Of a DNA stretch of 14,901 nucleotides, positions 1-9,173 are shown in pieces. The notes beneath the pieces were generated by a model. It made no database searches. It was given only the letters and a program-made list of their open reading frames with translations, and was not told the DNA's origin. How positions within the stretch are numbered: the first letter of the stretch is position 1; every line of letters starts with the position of its first letter. The translations under genes were made by a program, and so were the position numbers. Source of the DNA: Gryganskiella cystojenkinii. Lineage: Eukaryota; Mortierellomycota; Mortierellomycetes; Mortierellales; Mortierellaceae. The DNA lies in NCBI GenBank assembly GCA_015852425.1, contig JAAAIG010000511.1, positions 3,251-18,151 of the forward strand, written 5' to 3'.

Positions 1-16
1 AAAAAAAAAAAAAAAA
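1..16. repeat. Poly(A) tract at window edge
   Basis: Sixteen consecutive A residues begin the window. The true length is unknown because the tract may continue to the left. It lies beyond the 3' end of the carrier gene; a CACGTG palindrome follows at 51-56. No gene is visible in 1-171. Confidence 0.8.
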
Positions 17-171
17 GAGCGCGCGACCTCCCATTGTCACGTCCCAAAGTCACGTGCAATAAGCAATAACGGCACAATATTAAAGTGGGTGGAGCACCCA
101 AAAGCTTTGCAACAGATTTAAATGCTGGATGAGAAATATTGATTCTAAAATGAGAAAGTCTACGGGTAGTG

Positions 172-1738
172 TCATGAAAAACGACGGGATAGCGTTTCCT
201 ATAGCATCACCAAAAAGAAATAAAAAAGAAACATGAGTATCATTCTCAAAGCGCACACAGAAAAAAAGAAAAAGAGAAAAACGAAATGTTTCAGCTAATA
301 CTTACATAAGTCAAAAAGATGACAGCACTGGAAGGGGCCGAGCGAGCGACAGTGATGCCGCATCCACGGTACAACCCCCGAAGACCCTCTGATCGGAAAA
401 TTTCCTTGCCCGTAGCCAAGAACCCTTGCCTCACAAACTGCGTTCCTGTGGTCGATCGGGCGTTCGAACGGAGCTCGTCCTGAGTCTGCATATGACTCTT
501 GATACAATCCGCAGGGAAAAGGATAAAGTTGTAAGCCATGCCGGCCAATGCGCCTGCAAACATCAGATGAGGCGCTGTGAGATCCTGTTGGGTCACAATC
601 TTGCCCCTGGGAGCAACCGATTGCTCGCGGGAAATCAACAATCGACACACAGCCTCATAGGATCCGAACCAGGCAGCACCACCACCAGTCTCACGAAGAA
701 AAGTTGGGAAATGGCCAAGATAAAAGCCTCGAAGGCCATGTTGGGTATAAATGTGTTTGATCACACTGAGGGGTCCAGAATGGAGGGCCTTGGGTGCGGG
801 TCCCTTGGTGGGATCCTTGGTATACAAATGTCCAATCTGTTGGACCTGCAACTTGCACTTGACAAGTTCAACAGGGGTCAGAACCATGGAGGCAAAAACA
901 CCCGAGATACCGCCAGACAAGCACAACATAGGGATACTCAGCGGTGCAGGCCCTGATGCTCCTGATATGCTCTCTTGGTCTGGGACTGGGATAAACTCGC
1001 GTAACATATCCTGGGCACGTCTGTAGCCAACAAATAAAACTGCGTTTTCGAGCATTGCACCAACTAGGGGGGAGGACAAGCCCTAGAAAAGACAGATGAG
1101 ATAATAAAAAGAAAAAAAATGCGCGCAGAAAAGATCGAAAAGAGTCAGAATACTCTGTGTCGACTGAGAAAAGGGGGTCGCTGCGGCTGCAATTGTGGAG
1201 CAAAGAGAAAAGAACAAGAGAACCACACAACAATATGCGCTAATTTTTACTGCGACTGGCGCAAACAAAAGAGCAAAAAACAAAAAACGCCCAAATCGGG
1301 GTCCTAGATTGGATCTGGAATCGAAGATAGATATGATCCTTACATTGTAAAGACCGAGGAATCCTTCATTGCGGACAGTCTGGCGGAAGCAGTCGTATGG
1401 ACCCTTGAAAATCGGGTGATCCAATGGCTGAGTCTGAAGGCGGACCTTAACCGTGTCAAAAGGAAACTCGACAAACTTGCCAGCAACACCTGCCAACTGT
1501 ATTTTTTGAGAGCAAATAAAGAACAAGAATGAGTTTGAGAGTTGAAAGAGATTGAAGGACAGGAATGGTCAAAAGTGAAACGAGTGGTATGGTGGTAGTC
1601 GGTGACGCTTACAGATCCAAAGGCGAGATCCTTGAGGGATTGCTCATTCTTTTCCGAGATCACAACCTTGGTTTCCTGTGCGGTTGCAGCGAGATCAGTC
1701 AACTTGTTGTCGAGGGTAGGGCTATAAGAGTGAGCCAT
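172..1738 (-). CDS. ORT1: Mitochondrial ornithine/basic amino-acid carrier (SLC25, ORT1/ARG-13 type)
   Basis: Exons, in transcription order: 1613-1738, 1344-1496, 306-1082, 172-198; total 1083 bases, 360 aa plus TGA. Introns are all phase 0 with GT-AG ends (donors GTAAGC, GTAAGG, GTAAGT). The protein has the three repeats of the mitochondrial carrier family, each with the P-x-[D/E]-x-x-K signature: PFDTVK at residues 54-59, PVELVK at 163-168 and PADCIK at 283-288. Length and the RE...WFGSYE stretch of repeat 2 fit the fungal ornithine carrier group, which exchanges ornithine, arginine and lysine across the inner mitochondrial membrane and links matrix ornithine synthesis to cytosolic arginine synthesis (family knowledge). 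The short last exon encodes ETLSRRFS, a typical carrier C-terminus. The start is the first ATG of the exon preceding repeat 1. Substrate is inferred from signature residues; another basic amino-acid carrier is the main alternative. Confidence 0.85.
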
Positions 1739-2318
1739 TGAGGATGAGATATGCAAAGGAGGAGGAAGGAATAAAGCGGAAAGAGAAAGAGTTTTGTGCA
1801 AAAAGCGAAGGCTGAAAAAAAGGAAGGTGTGTGCAAGCAGACAAGACAAGCAAGGAAAAGGTGGGGAACCGATGGCGTGCTCGCGAGGCAGCAATGGGAA
1901 TTGAAAAAAAGTGCGGAAAAATAAGACGTGGGACCGTTCAGCCTTTTGAACCCATGGTAGGCCGGCTATTAAGAATTAAAGAAGATGTGGACGGGAGGGG
2001 TATGAAGAGGGTAAAGAGGTAGCGACGTCTGTATGGATGGGAAGGACCGAGTGATGGAGTGAAAAAGAAAGAATAAATAAAAAAAAAGAAGAGCCATTTA
2101 ACTGTTTGCGGCAGTTTTGTGGAGTCTCACACAATAACAGTCACACACACAGATTGATCCGATATTTTCGCATGGGCTGAATGCGCCATTTTTGTGATAA
2201 CAAAGCTTCCCTGAAAAAAAAAATAGAGCTTTTGGCTCGGGCCAACAGAAATCATTCCAGACCTTGGTCCAATCAGAACATAGCGATCTTCATTCCATTG
2301 CATAATCTCATCACACAA
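1739..2318. promoter_or_regulatory. Divergent promoter region between carrier and EFM7 genes
   Basis: This 580-base gap separates two gene starts that point away from each other, so it should contain both promoters. The half next to the carrier is purine-rich on the plus strand, giving the carrier a pyrimidine-rich leader (1740-2100). No convincing ORF or RNA gene is present. A short AC-rich stretch lies near 2140-2152. The only recognisable promoter element is the CCAAT box listed separately. Confidence 0.5.
2269..2275 (+). promoter_or_regulatory. CCAAT box upstream of EFM7
   Basis: CCAATCA occurs 43 bases before the EFM7 start codon. It matches the CCAAT-binding complex (HAP/NF-Y) consensus. 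The very short distance to the ATG means it could also lie in the leader, so its function is unproven. Confidence 0.35.
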
Positions 2319-3518
2319 ATGCATTCTGACGACGAATCAAGTTCCTCCGAGGGCGAGATGGGCGGCATGTTCGCCGAGCCAGAAGACTTTCGCCCGCCTC
2401 CACCAGAGCCAACATTCGAGATCTTTACAAGGTCTGATTCAACAAAGACCCCCAAGGAGATCACCTTACGCCTGGTTGGATCCCATCCTCTTTGGGGTCA
2501 CCATCTCTGGAACGCTGCCAAGGTCTTTGCCAACTGGATGGATTCCCACCCTGAACACTCGTTGAACAAGACTGTCCTCGAACTCGGAGCCGGTGCCGCC
2601 TTGCCCGGTTTTGTCGCCGCCGTCAATGGTGCCTCCAAGGTATGCAACTAACAAAAGTTTGTTTGTTTGTTATTTGTTTTGATGTGATTGCGGTTTGATG
2701 CTCTTGCGCTAAATGCTATTGGTGCAATGAAAAGCTCGTACATGCTTGGCAATGGGTAGCGCCACTAGTTGCACCATCTTCGAGACTTTCTTCTCGGTCG
2801 TCGTTGTTGTTGCTATAAGCACATGCCAAAATATCGTTTTCTTGATGATGTCAATTAGCCAAAAACTTATCTATAGTACCATAATATGGATCACTTAAAT
2901 CGCGCACTCAATTGCATATCTTTTTATTATTTTTTTTAGGTCGTTATCACTGACTACCCGGATCAGGATCTGATCTCGAACATTCAATTCAACGCGGAGA
3001 AGAACGTCGCTAAGCAGATCGAGGATGGCACTGTTATCGTTCAAGGATACCTCTGGGGCAGCAACACCCGCCCTCTTCTCGCCCTCTTGAACCCATCCCT
3101 CCTTCATTCAACAAATGTCATTTCTGGCTCTGAATCTCTGCCACCTGCCTTGGACGGTTGCCAGAAGCAACTCTATGATACCATCATCCTCTCGGATCTT
3201 CTATTCAACCACTCTCAACATCGCGCCATGCTCAAGACCTGCAAGGAGACCCTGAAGCCAAAGACTGGTCGCGTCTTTGTTTTCTTTACTCATCATCGCC
3301 CCTGGCTTGCGGATGCGGACAACAAGTTCTTCGAGATTGCTGCCGCTCCTGTGGTCGAGCCCCCAGTTGTGGATTCGGATGATGAGCGTGATCCCGGTGG
3401 ATTCGGATTCAAGGTTGAGAAAGTTCTGGAGGAAAAGATGACACCCATGTTCTTGGAGGATCCCGGTAGTGAGGAGGTTCGTGCGACTGTCCATGGCTAT
3501 ATCATGTGGTTGGAGTAG
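2319..3518 (+). CDS. EFM7: EFM7-type protein N-terminal and lysine methyltransferase (eEF1A)
   Basis: Exons 2319-2639 and 2940-3518 give 900 bases, 299 aa plus TAG. The intron is phase 0 with donor GTATGC and acceptor TTTTTTTAG. This is a class I SAM-dependent methyltransferase of the nicotinamide-N-methyltransferase-like family 16 group. Visible motifs: [13 protein letters not shown] (53-65), motif I VLELGAG (86-92), post-I acidic turn VVITDYPD (108-115) created exactly across the splice junction, SDLLFNH (192-198) and FFTHHRP (222-228). In budding yeast EFM7 (formerly NNT1) methylates the N-terminal glycine and adjacent lysine of elongation factor eEF1A in the cytosol. The N-terminus (residues 3-36) is acidic and proline-rich, probably disordered. 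The ATG at 2319 was preferred over an in-frame ATG at 2181, because the upstream residues look like untranslated leader and the CCAAT box lies between. Confidence 0.88.
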
Positions 3519-3695
3519 ACACGACTAGAAGCTACTCAAACATAGACACTTTGCATTAGAGAAAATTCCCTTTTGTATAATAATAACAACATAGAATAAT
3601 AGCATTTACATTCGATTCAGTTGATTGTGGTCATGGCTTAGGCTGTCATTATTTATTGTCTATGTCTATTTTACATTGGCATGTGTATGCCTCTT
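3519..3695. other. Convergent 3' flanks of EFM7 and HD-hydrolase genes
   Basis: Only 177 bases separate the two stop codons. The EFM7 side is A/T-rich with AATAAT-like hexamers around 3579-3601. The minus strand carries AATAAA at 3652-3657, 38 bases beyond the stop of the HD gene. The two transcripts probably end close together or overlap at their tails. Confidence 0.5.
3652..3657 (-). terminator. Poly(A) signal AATAAA for the HD-hydrolase gene
   Basis: TTTATT on the plus strand reads AATAAA on the minus strand, 38 bases downstream of the TAA stop at 3696-3698. Position and sequence fit a cleavage/polyadenylation signal, although fungal signals are loosely defined. Confidence 0.5.
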
Positions 3696-4645
3696 TTACT
3701 CATCCATCGAAAACTCTTCTTCGATCTGCTCAACAAAAGCGACCATGACATCATGGCGCTTCTGAGCCATCTTGATTGCCGAGGCGGTCTTCATCATGTC
3801 TTTAAGTCGAAACAACTTTTCGTGGAAATGACTAATAGCACAACCGGTATTAGCTTTGGTCTGGGCCTGGTATTGCTCATACGTCATGTTCAACTGGGCC
3901 TTCTCGGCTGGGTCATAAAGAGGACGGTTCTTGTAACCACTGTAGGCAGCACATCTCATAATGCCAAAGGCGCCGATAGCGTCCAACTTGTCGGCATCCT
4001 GAACACTATTGGTTAAATAGATTTGTCCGCAGATTGAAACGTCCGTAGTTAGCACGGCGGTCTCGAGCAAGTGCGCACAAGAAACTTCAAAACAAACTAA
4101 TCTTGGGCATGGACTTACATATGAAGCTCAACGCAGTTCTCGGCCCACTCATTCCTAACACCAGCCAACTCCTTGCGAAAGGAGACGTTCTCGACAATCT
4201 TGGCAACATCATTGGCTCTGGTGTATCCATGACCGTTCAAGAAGGACATGACGATCTCACGACCAGTCGGCTGTCCCTCCTTGTGGAACTTGGCATCTCC
4301 AATATCGTGGAAGAGAGCAGCAAACTCGACCAACTCGATATCCACCGTCTTGCCACTTGCGATTTCTTCCTTGGAGATCTTGAGCGCTATGTGAACGTAA
4401 CACATAGAGAAAGAGAGAGGGCGAGATTGTCTGTTACTTTTCGTGGTCTTGTTTGTTTACCTGTTGACGCGCACGAAGTATGCAAGCTTATCTAGTCCAA
4501 AGAAGGAAATCAATATTTGAATGGGAAACGAACCTTGGCGACGAACACGATCAACATGGAGCCAGTCATGAGAGGGATCGTAAGCAGCCATCTGCTCCTT
4601 GACAAGGGCCTCGGCCTGGGGACGAATGGAAGCAATAACCGACAT
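3696..4645 (-). CDS. HD-domain metal-dependent phosphohydrolase
   Basis: Exons, in transcription order: 4534-4645, 4119-4386, 3696-4005; 690 bases, 229 aa plus TAA. Splicing at codons 38 and 127 (phases 1 and 2) joins VDRVRRQ to ALKISKEE and VELH to IVQDADKLDAIG, restoring two expected family motifs. The HD-superfamily residues are visible: His at 26/30 (SHDWLHVDRV), the His-Asp pair 64-65 in LFHDIGD, and Asp 130/132 in QDADKLDAIG. This matches the small stand-alone HD hydrolases related to bacterial YedJ, which use divalent metals to hydrolyse phosphate esters or nucleotides; the physiological substrate is not known to me. No signal peptide or membrane segment is seen, so it is probably cytosolic. 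The first donor is GTTCGT rather than the usual GTAAGT, but no alternative restores the frame. Confidence 0.82.
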
Positions 4646-4845
4646 TATGAGGTTGAATGTGAGGAAAAGGGATCGTTAATGAGTAGAAAAAGTGTCAAAT
4701 CAGAGAAGGAGAAAAAGAGAAAAAGAGATTTCCGAGAAAGTCAAAATTCGATTTATTCGGCAAAGTGCGCCACCAAAAAACACCATCTCATTTGTCATCA
4801 ATTGAGCTTTTTCACTTTTTCGCCTTTTTGTCAATCTCCGGGACT
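4646..4845. other. Spacer between chitinase 3' end and HD-hydrolase start
   Basis: This 200-base spacer must hold the 3' end of the chitinase transcript and the promoter of the HD gene. On the minus strand, AATAAA (4752-4757) is followed at once by a pyrimidine-rich stretch (about 4690-4735) that looks like the HD leader. The promoter is therefore very compact. Confidence 0.4.
4752..4757 (-). terminator. Poly(A) signal AATAAA for the chitinase gene
   Basis: TTTATT on the plus strand reads AATAAA on the minus strand, 88 bases beyond the TGA stop at 4846-4848 and 106 bases before the next start codon on the same strand. Confidence 0.4.
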
Positions 4846-6393
4846 TCAATTGAACCCCTTCCGAACATTCTCATAAACACTCGTCGGGTAGTGCAAGTGG
4901 TTCGGGCTCCTGTCCAACGGAGCATGGCGTCCCAGCGACCTTGTCACAGTGCCGAGGAGTGATCGATCATGGTCGCCCTTATGGTCCGAACTCGATTCCC
5001 AAAACATGGCGCCACCCAACCGGTTCTGAGCAATATAATCGGCCTTGCGGTCAATCACCATCGGGGAATCATAGGTCATCAACTCGCGCTTGACAGGATC
5101 ATAGGAATAACTCGAGACTGTCTCTGCGTCGTAATATTCGACAGCACCCTGAAGCGGCAAATGTTTGTAATCATAGACACCTTGCTCCCAAGTGCCAGGT
5201 CCGATACCCTCGAAGGGATGACCAATCCCGTTCGTGTTCTGGAAAGCTCTGGCGTAGATGGGCATACCGACAATGACCTTGTGTGACGGGATTCCCTGAG
5301 AAATATAATGTTGAACAGCCTTGTTGACGTTGATCTTGCCACCGTGCAAGTTACTCTGATGTCCAGCCACATCCGACCAGGAACCGGCAAGATCATAGGC
5401 CATGAGATAGAACGCATCCATGTACTGGTTCATCTCGTTCAATCGTAGGAGCGAGTATTGAGTCTCACCACAGGGCATAGCACCGGTGAGGAGATAAGGG
5501 ACTGGGTCCTGCTTGGCAGTCGCGTATTGATCCATACCCTGACGGAGTTCTCGAAGTAAAGAGACGTAATTTTGAGCGTCCTCGGGTGTCTTTGGGTATT
5601 CCTATATGGAAAGTTCATTTACCCGAGGAAATGAGGCAAAATTAGATGTAGCTCCAAAAGAGTGTCATAATAACAAAGTAATATCACGCTGTTTGCCGTT
5701 GTTATCGCCTTACCCAGTCGATATCGAGACCATCCAGTCCAAGGTTGTTCATCAGTTCGATCGAGGTGCGGACAAAGTTCTAAAAAAAATGAACAAAAAC
5801 GTCGAGTGAGTGGTAAGCTCATCACTGTAATCATGAGGATCATGATACCAATTGCTCTCTGTACTTACAGCGCGCTTCTCAGGGCTGGCCGCGACACCCG
5901 CGAAATTGGTTGACCATGTCCAGCCTCCAATACTCAAGGAGACCTTTAGATGACGGTTTGCTTTCTTCAAAAGTCCTAGTCTCTTGAAGTTTCCATACAA
6001 GTTGTTGCCAGTCTCGTTCCAGGAATCATCATCGTAATGCTACAAAAAAAAAATTGAGGAGATGATCAATTTTTTTTAAAAAAAAAGTAGCTCGCAATAG
6101 CAAATAACGACCGTGAAACCCCGATGAAAGTGACAAGGCAATCCTCTTACTTTGTCGGTGTCAGCCCAGGCATCGCCGAGAAAGACTCGGCCCTCGGCGT
6201 CGAGGTTTGCAAAAGCATAGAGAATATGAGTCAGGTTCTGAACAGGGAGATCAAAGACGTTATGATTTCGCGCATAGATGGCCCAGGCGACGAAATAGGT
6301 ACAGACGACAAAGGCGCCTGGGTGAGTTTGAGCGTGGTTCATAAGGACTGTCTGGGAGTTGTAAGCGTTGGACACCTGAACGAGTGCGTCCAT
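4846..6393 (-). CDS. GH18 chitinase (class V, no visible secretion signal)
   Basis: Exons, in transcription order: 6151-6393, 5869-6039, 5714-5779, 4846-5601; 1236 bases, 411 aa plus TGA. All three introns are phase 0 with GT-AG ends (donors GTAAGA, GTAAGT, GTAAGG). Glycoside hydrolase family 18 features: [12 protein letters not shown] near the N-terminus, substrate-binding SIGGW (117-121), catalytic DGLDIDWE (154-161) with acid Glu161 completed exactly across the third splice junction, then [16 protein letters not shown] and GGAMFWE of the barrel. It should hydrolyse beta-1,4 linkages of chitin, acting in cell-wall remodelling, autolysis or nutrition. There is no carbohydrate-binding module. 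The N-terminus before the barrel is short and lacks a hydrophobic signal, as in intracellular fungal class V chitinases. A missed upstream exon cannot be excluded, since TCTTCCTTTTCCAG just before the ATG resembles an intron acceptor. Confidence 0.9.
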
Positions 6394-7011
6394 GAGAGCT
6401 GGAAAAGGAAGAGGATTTCGAAAGGTGAAGAAATGGCAGAAGGAGATGAGGAACGAATGCCAAGAAAGAATGAAATGAATGACCGTTGAGCCGGTTTTGC
6501 ACAGAGAAAACCACAGTCCAAGCACGGTCTATTATTACCCTTTTTGTCAAAACCGTGTGTGCAAAGCACCTCAAATTTGAGTTAGCCAAAGAATATCAGG
6601 GCTTTTTATTTTTTCAAGTGTTTTTGGGGAGTTTCTCAATTGTAAGGGTAGGGGTAACCAAAGAAAAAGAACAGTAAACGGTGAAGAAAGCATTAGGAAA
6701 GGGGATAGTATATATAGGGTACATTCATAACAATAACGGGGAAGAAAAACGAAGAAAACAGAAAAGAAGAGGAAAAGTTGGACAAACACAATGAACGGCA
6801 GGACGAGGTGGATGAGGAACAGTTACAAAAATAAAATTAGTCCAGGTAAGGGCATGTCCAGGGAGCACAACGGTGGCAGGCCAATGGATAAGAAATCCCT
6901 TTCTGGAGAGAGCCACCATTTCAAGAGCATGAAAGATACTATCGATCCTACTCAATGGATCGAACCAGATTGGGAGTGAGAAGAGGCCGAAGCGCGCCGA
7001 AAGCTAAACTC
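6394..7011. other. Intergenic: chitinase promoter and 3' flank of the APSES gene
   Basis: This 618-base stretch shows no supportable gene; the short plus-strand ORFs at 6791-7011 have no family features. The first 100 bases are pyrimidine-rich on the minus strand and form the chitinase leader. Possible core-promoter elements on the minus strand are AATAAAAAG near 6603-6611 and a TATATATA element listed separately. No clear AATAAA follows the APSES gene stop. Confidence 0.4.
6709..6716 (-). promoter_or_regulatory. TATA-like element upstream of chitinase
   Basis: TATATATA lies about 315 bases upstream of the chitinase start codon. The distance would imply a long leader or a 5' untranslated intron, so it may simply be A/T-rich spacer. 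Confidence 0.25.
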
Positions 7012-8365
7012 TTAAGAGAAGTAAGGAAGGACTTGGGGGATGACCGAGGCGGCAGCGATACCGACGGCACCGACAGCAACAGCGGCAAGGCCACGGAACT
7101 TCTTCTTGTCCTTGGAAGCCTGATCCTCGAGCTCCTCGATTCTTCTCTTCATGCGGGGCAAGTCAGCGATCGTCAATTCCTCGAGCTTCTCCTCCACAGT
7201 AGACTCCTCAACCTCGACAGTCTTCTCCACAACCGTGACTTCGGTGATAATCTCCTCGACAGCGGCAACAGTGGAAGAGGAAGGAGAAGCAGTAGCAGCA
7301 GCGGCAGCGACGGCGGCCTTGCTACCGGGGGCATCCAAAAGTGTGCTCATGAACTTGCTAACGCCATACTCAAGAGCGAGCTCTTTGGCTACAATGAGAT
7401 CGAAAAAGATGTTATTCATCGATGTGAGTTATGACATCGATATTGGTACAAAGCAGAAACGGCTGAAAATGCATGGAAACAACTGAGGACTGAGGATGAT
7501 CTTTAAATTGCAAAGGTACAGCCCGTTGTTGTCAGATCATGTCCGTTTAAAAAGAGGGGTTGATTTTTTTTACCTTGAGGAACGGTGATCCTGCAGAAAA
7601 TTGAGCCGCAATTCCAAGACGTTTTTTAACAACAAAAAGAAAGAAAGGAGCAAAGCGTGGTGAGCAGACGGCAACCAAAAAAGAGAGTTGGCGAACACAA
7701 GGGGGAAAAAGACGACGACAAGAAAAGTACGAAAGCGAGATCGTCTTTTCGATTTTCAAATTGAGCTTTGGTGTTCCCCCGACCAGGGTGACACATGGCA
7801 CACACAAAAAACGTGGGATCTGCCGTCCCAAGCACGCAACCTTCTTCCCCCACTAGTTCACTGCCTCTGTTATGCACCTAAGCTTTACTTACCAGACACC
7901 GGACAGCGCGCCACTCTTCTCAACCACACCCTGATACTTGCGCGTGACAAACGCGCTCTCTTTCGCCTCCATCTTTTCAGAGATGGCAGGGTAAGCGGCA
8001 TTGAACATTGATGTGGCGTTCACAAGGTCAGAATCAGTCCTGCGCATGACCACGACTTCGCCATCGACCTTGGGGGCACTGATCCTCAAGACAGGAACGG
8101 ATTTACCGCCAGACTTGACGCGTACGGATTTAGGCTTGATGGGAACAGAGTTGCTCTGCGTGGCGTTGGCCAAGAGAGGGTTGCTGAAGATGGGCAACTC
8201 GCGATGGTCCTTGGATTTCGCTGGGGATGAGACGACCGAGGACGCGGCGGAAGAAGAGGCGATGACTTCTGCTGCAGTGACCTCGAGCGTGGTCACGGAT
8301 TCCTCGACGGTGACTTTTTCAATGTTGGACTCGACAACGGTGGTTTTCTCGATGGATCCGGCCAT
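7012..8365 (-). CDS. Bqt4-like protein: APSES/KilA-N DNA-binding domain with C-terminal membrane anchor
   Basis: Exons, in transcription order: 7893-8365, 7574-7590 (17 bases), 7012-7388; 867 bases, 288 aa plus TAA. Joining them yields GVW-ITVPQ-AKELALEYGV, which rebuilds the core of an APSES domain (about residues 91-183: VMRRTDSDLVNAT, RKYQGVVE, GVWITVPQAKELA). Residues 1-50 and about 203-235 are rich in Val, Glu, Thr and Ser; 241-262 are strongly charged and helix-prone (KRRIEELEDQ); 264-287 are a Gly/Ala/Val-rich hydrophobic segment ending in PQVLPYFS at the extreme C-terminus, as in a tail-anchored protein. An APSES-like domain with a terminal membrane anchor is the architecture of fission-yeast Bqt4, which tethers telomeres to the inner nuclear membrane through Rap1. 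Soluble APSES cell-cycle or morphogenesis factors lack such an anchor. Donors are GTAAGT and GTAAAA, acceptors CTGCAG and TTGTAG. Function is inferred from architecture; a membrane-tethered transcription factor is the main alternative. Confidence 0.8.
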
Positions 8366-9173
8366 GATGTTTGTAATGGATGATGTTTGATTCGTTTGTT
8401 GGGGTTGAAGAAGAAGAAAATAGATGTCGTGGAGAAAGAAAAAAAATGGGAAGGGGAAGGACAGAGTGGAGTTTTTTTTTGCGTTGATGAGAGCTGAATG
8501 CTGCAAAAAGGAGAAGAAATTTTTCTGGTCTGCTGCCCTTCAAAAAAAAGAGCGCCTGAAATCAACAACAAAAAACGAGGGCCTTTCATCACAGAGTGTT
8601 TTTATTGGGGGAAAAAAAAGCAGACAGACAGACAGACACAGTGAGAGAGGGAGGCACCATTGCTCACACCCTCACCGCTGTTCTCTCACCGCTGTCACAA
8701 GTAGGCCAGTCCAATTGGAATCCATTACAGGTTCACCACTTTCTTTTTCTTTCTCCTTCTCTCCTGTCTCTTCTTCACTCCTTTCCTGCCTTCTCTTCTT
8801 TTCTCTCTGTTTCCTTTTACAGCAGCAGCAGTCTTCGACCATTCTTACAGCCACCTCTCCCTGCTTGTCAAAGGACATACAGCTATAATCACGCCCAAGG
8901 TCCACTTTCATTGATAAGCATTCTTGATGGTTGAGAAAAGATGAGTTTATGTTTTTGTTACAAGAACAGGATAATGGAATGAAAATAATATACACTATGA
9001 CGGCCAAAGGTCGGATCGGCGAGCACACTTTTCCTTGAGGATTTTATCCTTTAAAAAAAAAGAGATGGTGCAGGAATCGATAGACAATCCCCAATCCTTT
9101 TGCTTCCTCGATACGTCGTATTCCCAATATGATCCTCTGTATTATTGGCGTCTGTTTTTCGGTCATGTATTTC
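8366..9173. other. Intergenic: APSES-gene promoter and Tom22 3' flank
   Basis: No supportable gene in 808 bases. The part next to the APSES gene (8366-8600) is purine-rich on the plus strand, a pyrimidine-rich leader for the minus-strand gene. It is followed by a short (CAGA)n run (8621-8638), a C/T-rich plus-strand tract (8737-8818) and a palindromic CCAATTGG (8711-8718) containing CCAAT in both orientations, about 345 bases upstream of the APSES start. ORFs across this area consist of low-complexity runs. Confidence 0.45.
8621..8638. repeat. (CAGA)n microsatellite
   Basis: About four consecutive copies of the tetranucleotide AGAC/CAGA in intergenic DNA upstream of the APSES gene. Confidence 0.6.

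Noticed and set aside
426..956. Plus-strand ORF of 176 codons over the carrier gene
   Set aside because: It is the antisense shadow of the carrier exon, which has clear family signatures on the minus strand.
2640..2939. Possible intronic C/D-box snoRNA in the EFM7 intron (TGATGA present)
   Set aside because: No CTGA D box or terminal stem was found; the relatively long intron alone is not evidence.
172..4645. Idea that the carrier, EFM7 and HD genes form a functional cluster
   Set aside because: Their roles (mitochondrial amino-acid transport, eEF1A methylation, unknown phosphohydrolysis) show no pathway link, and the orientations are mixed.
8424..8934. Plus-strand ORFs upstream of the APSES gene
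   Set aside because: They consist of Lys-rich then Ser/Phe/Leu-rich low-complexity sequence from purine- and pyrimidine-rich tracts and overlap the expected promoter of the minus-strand gene.
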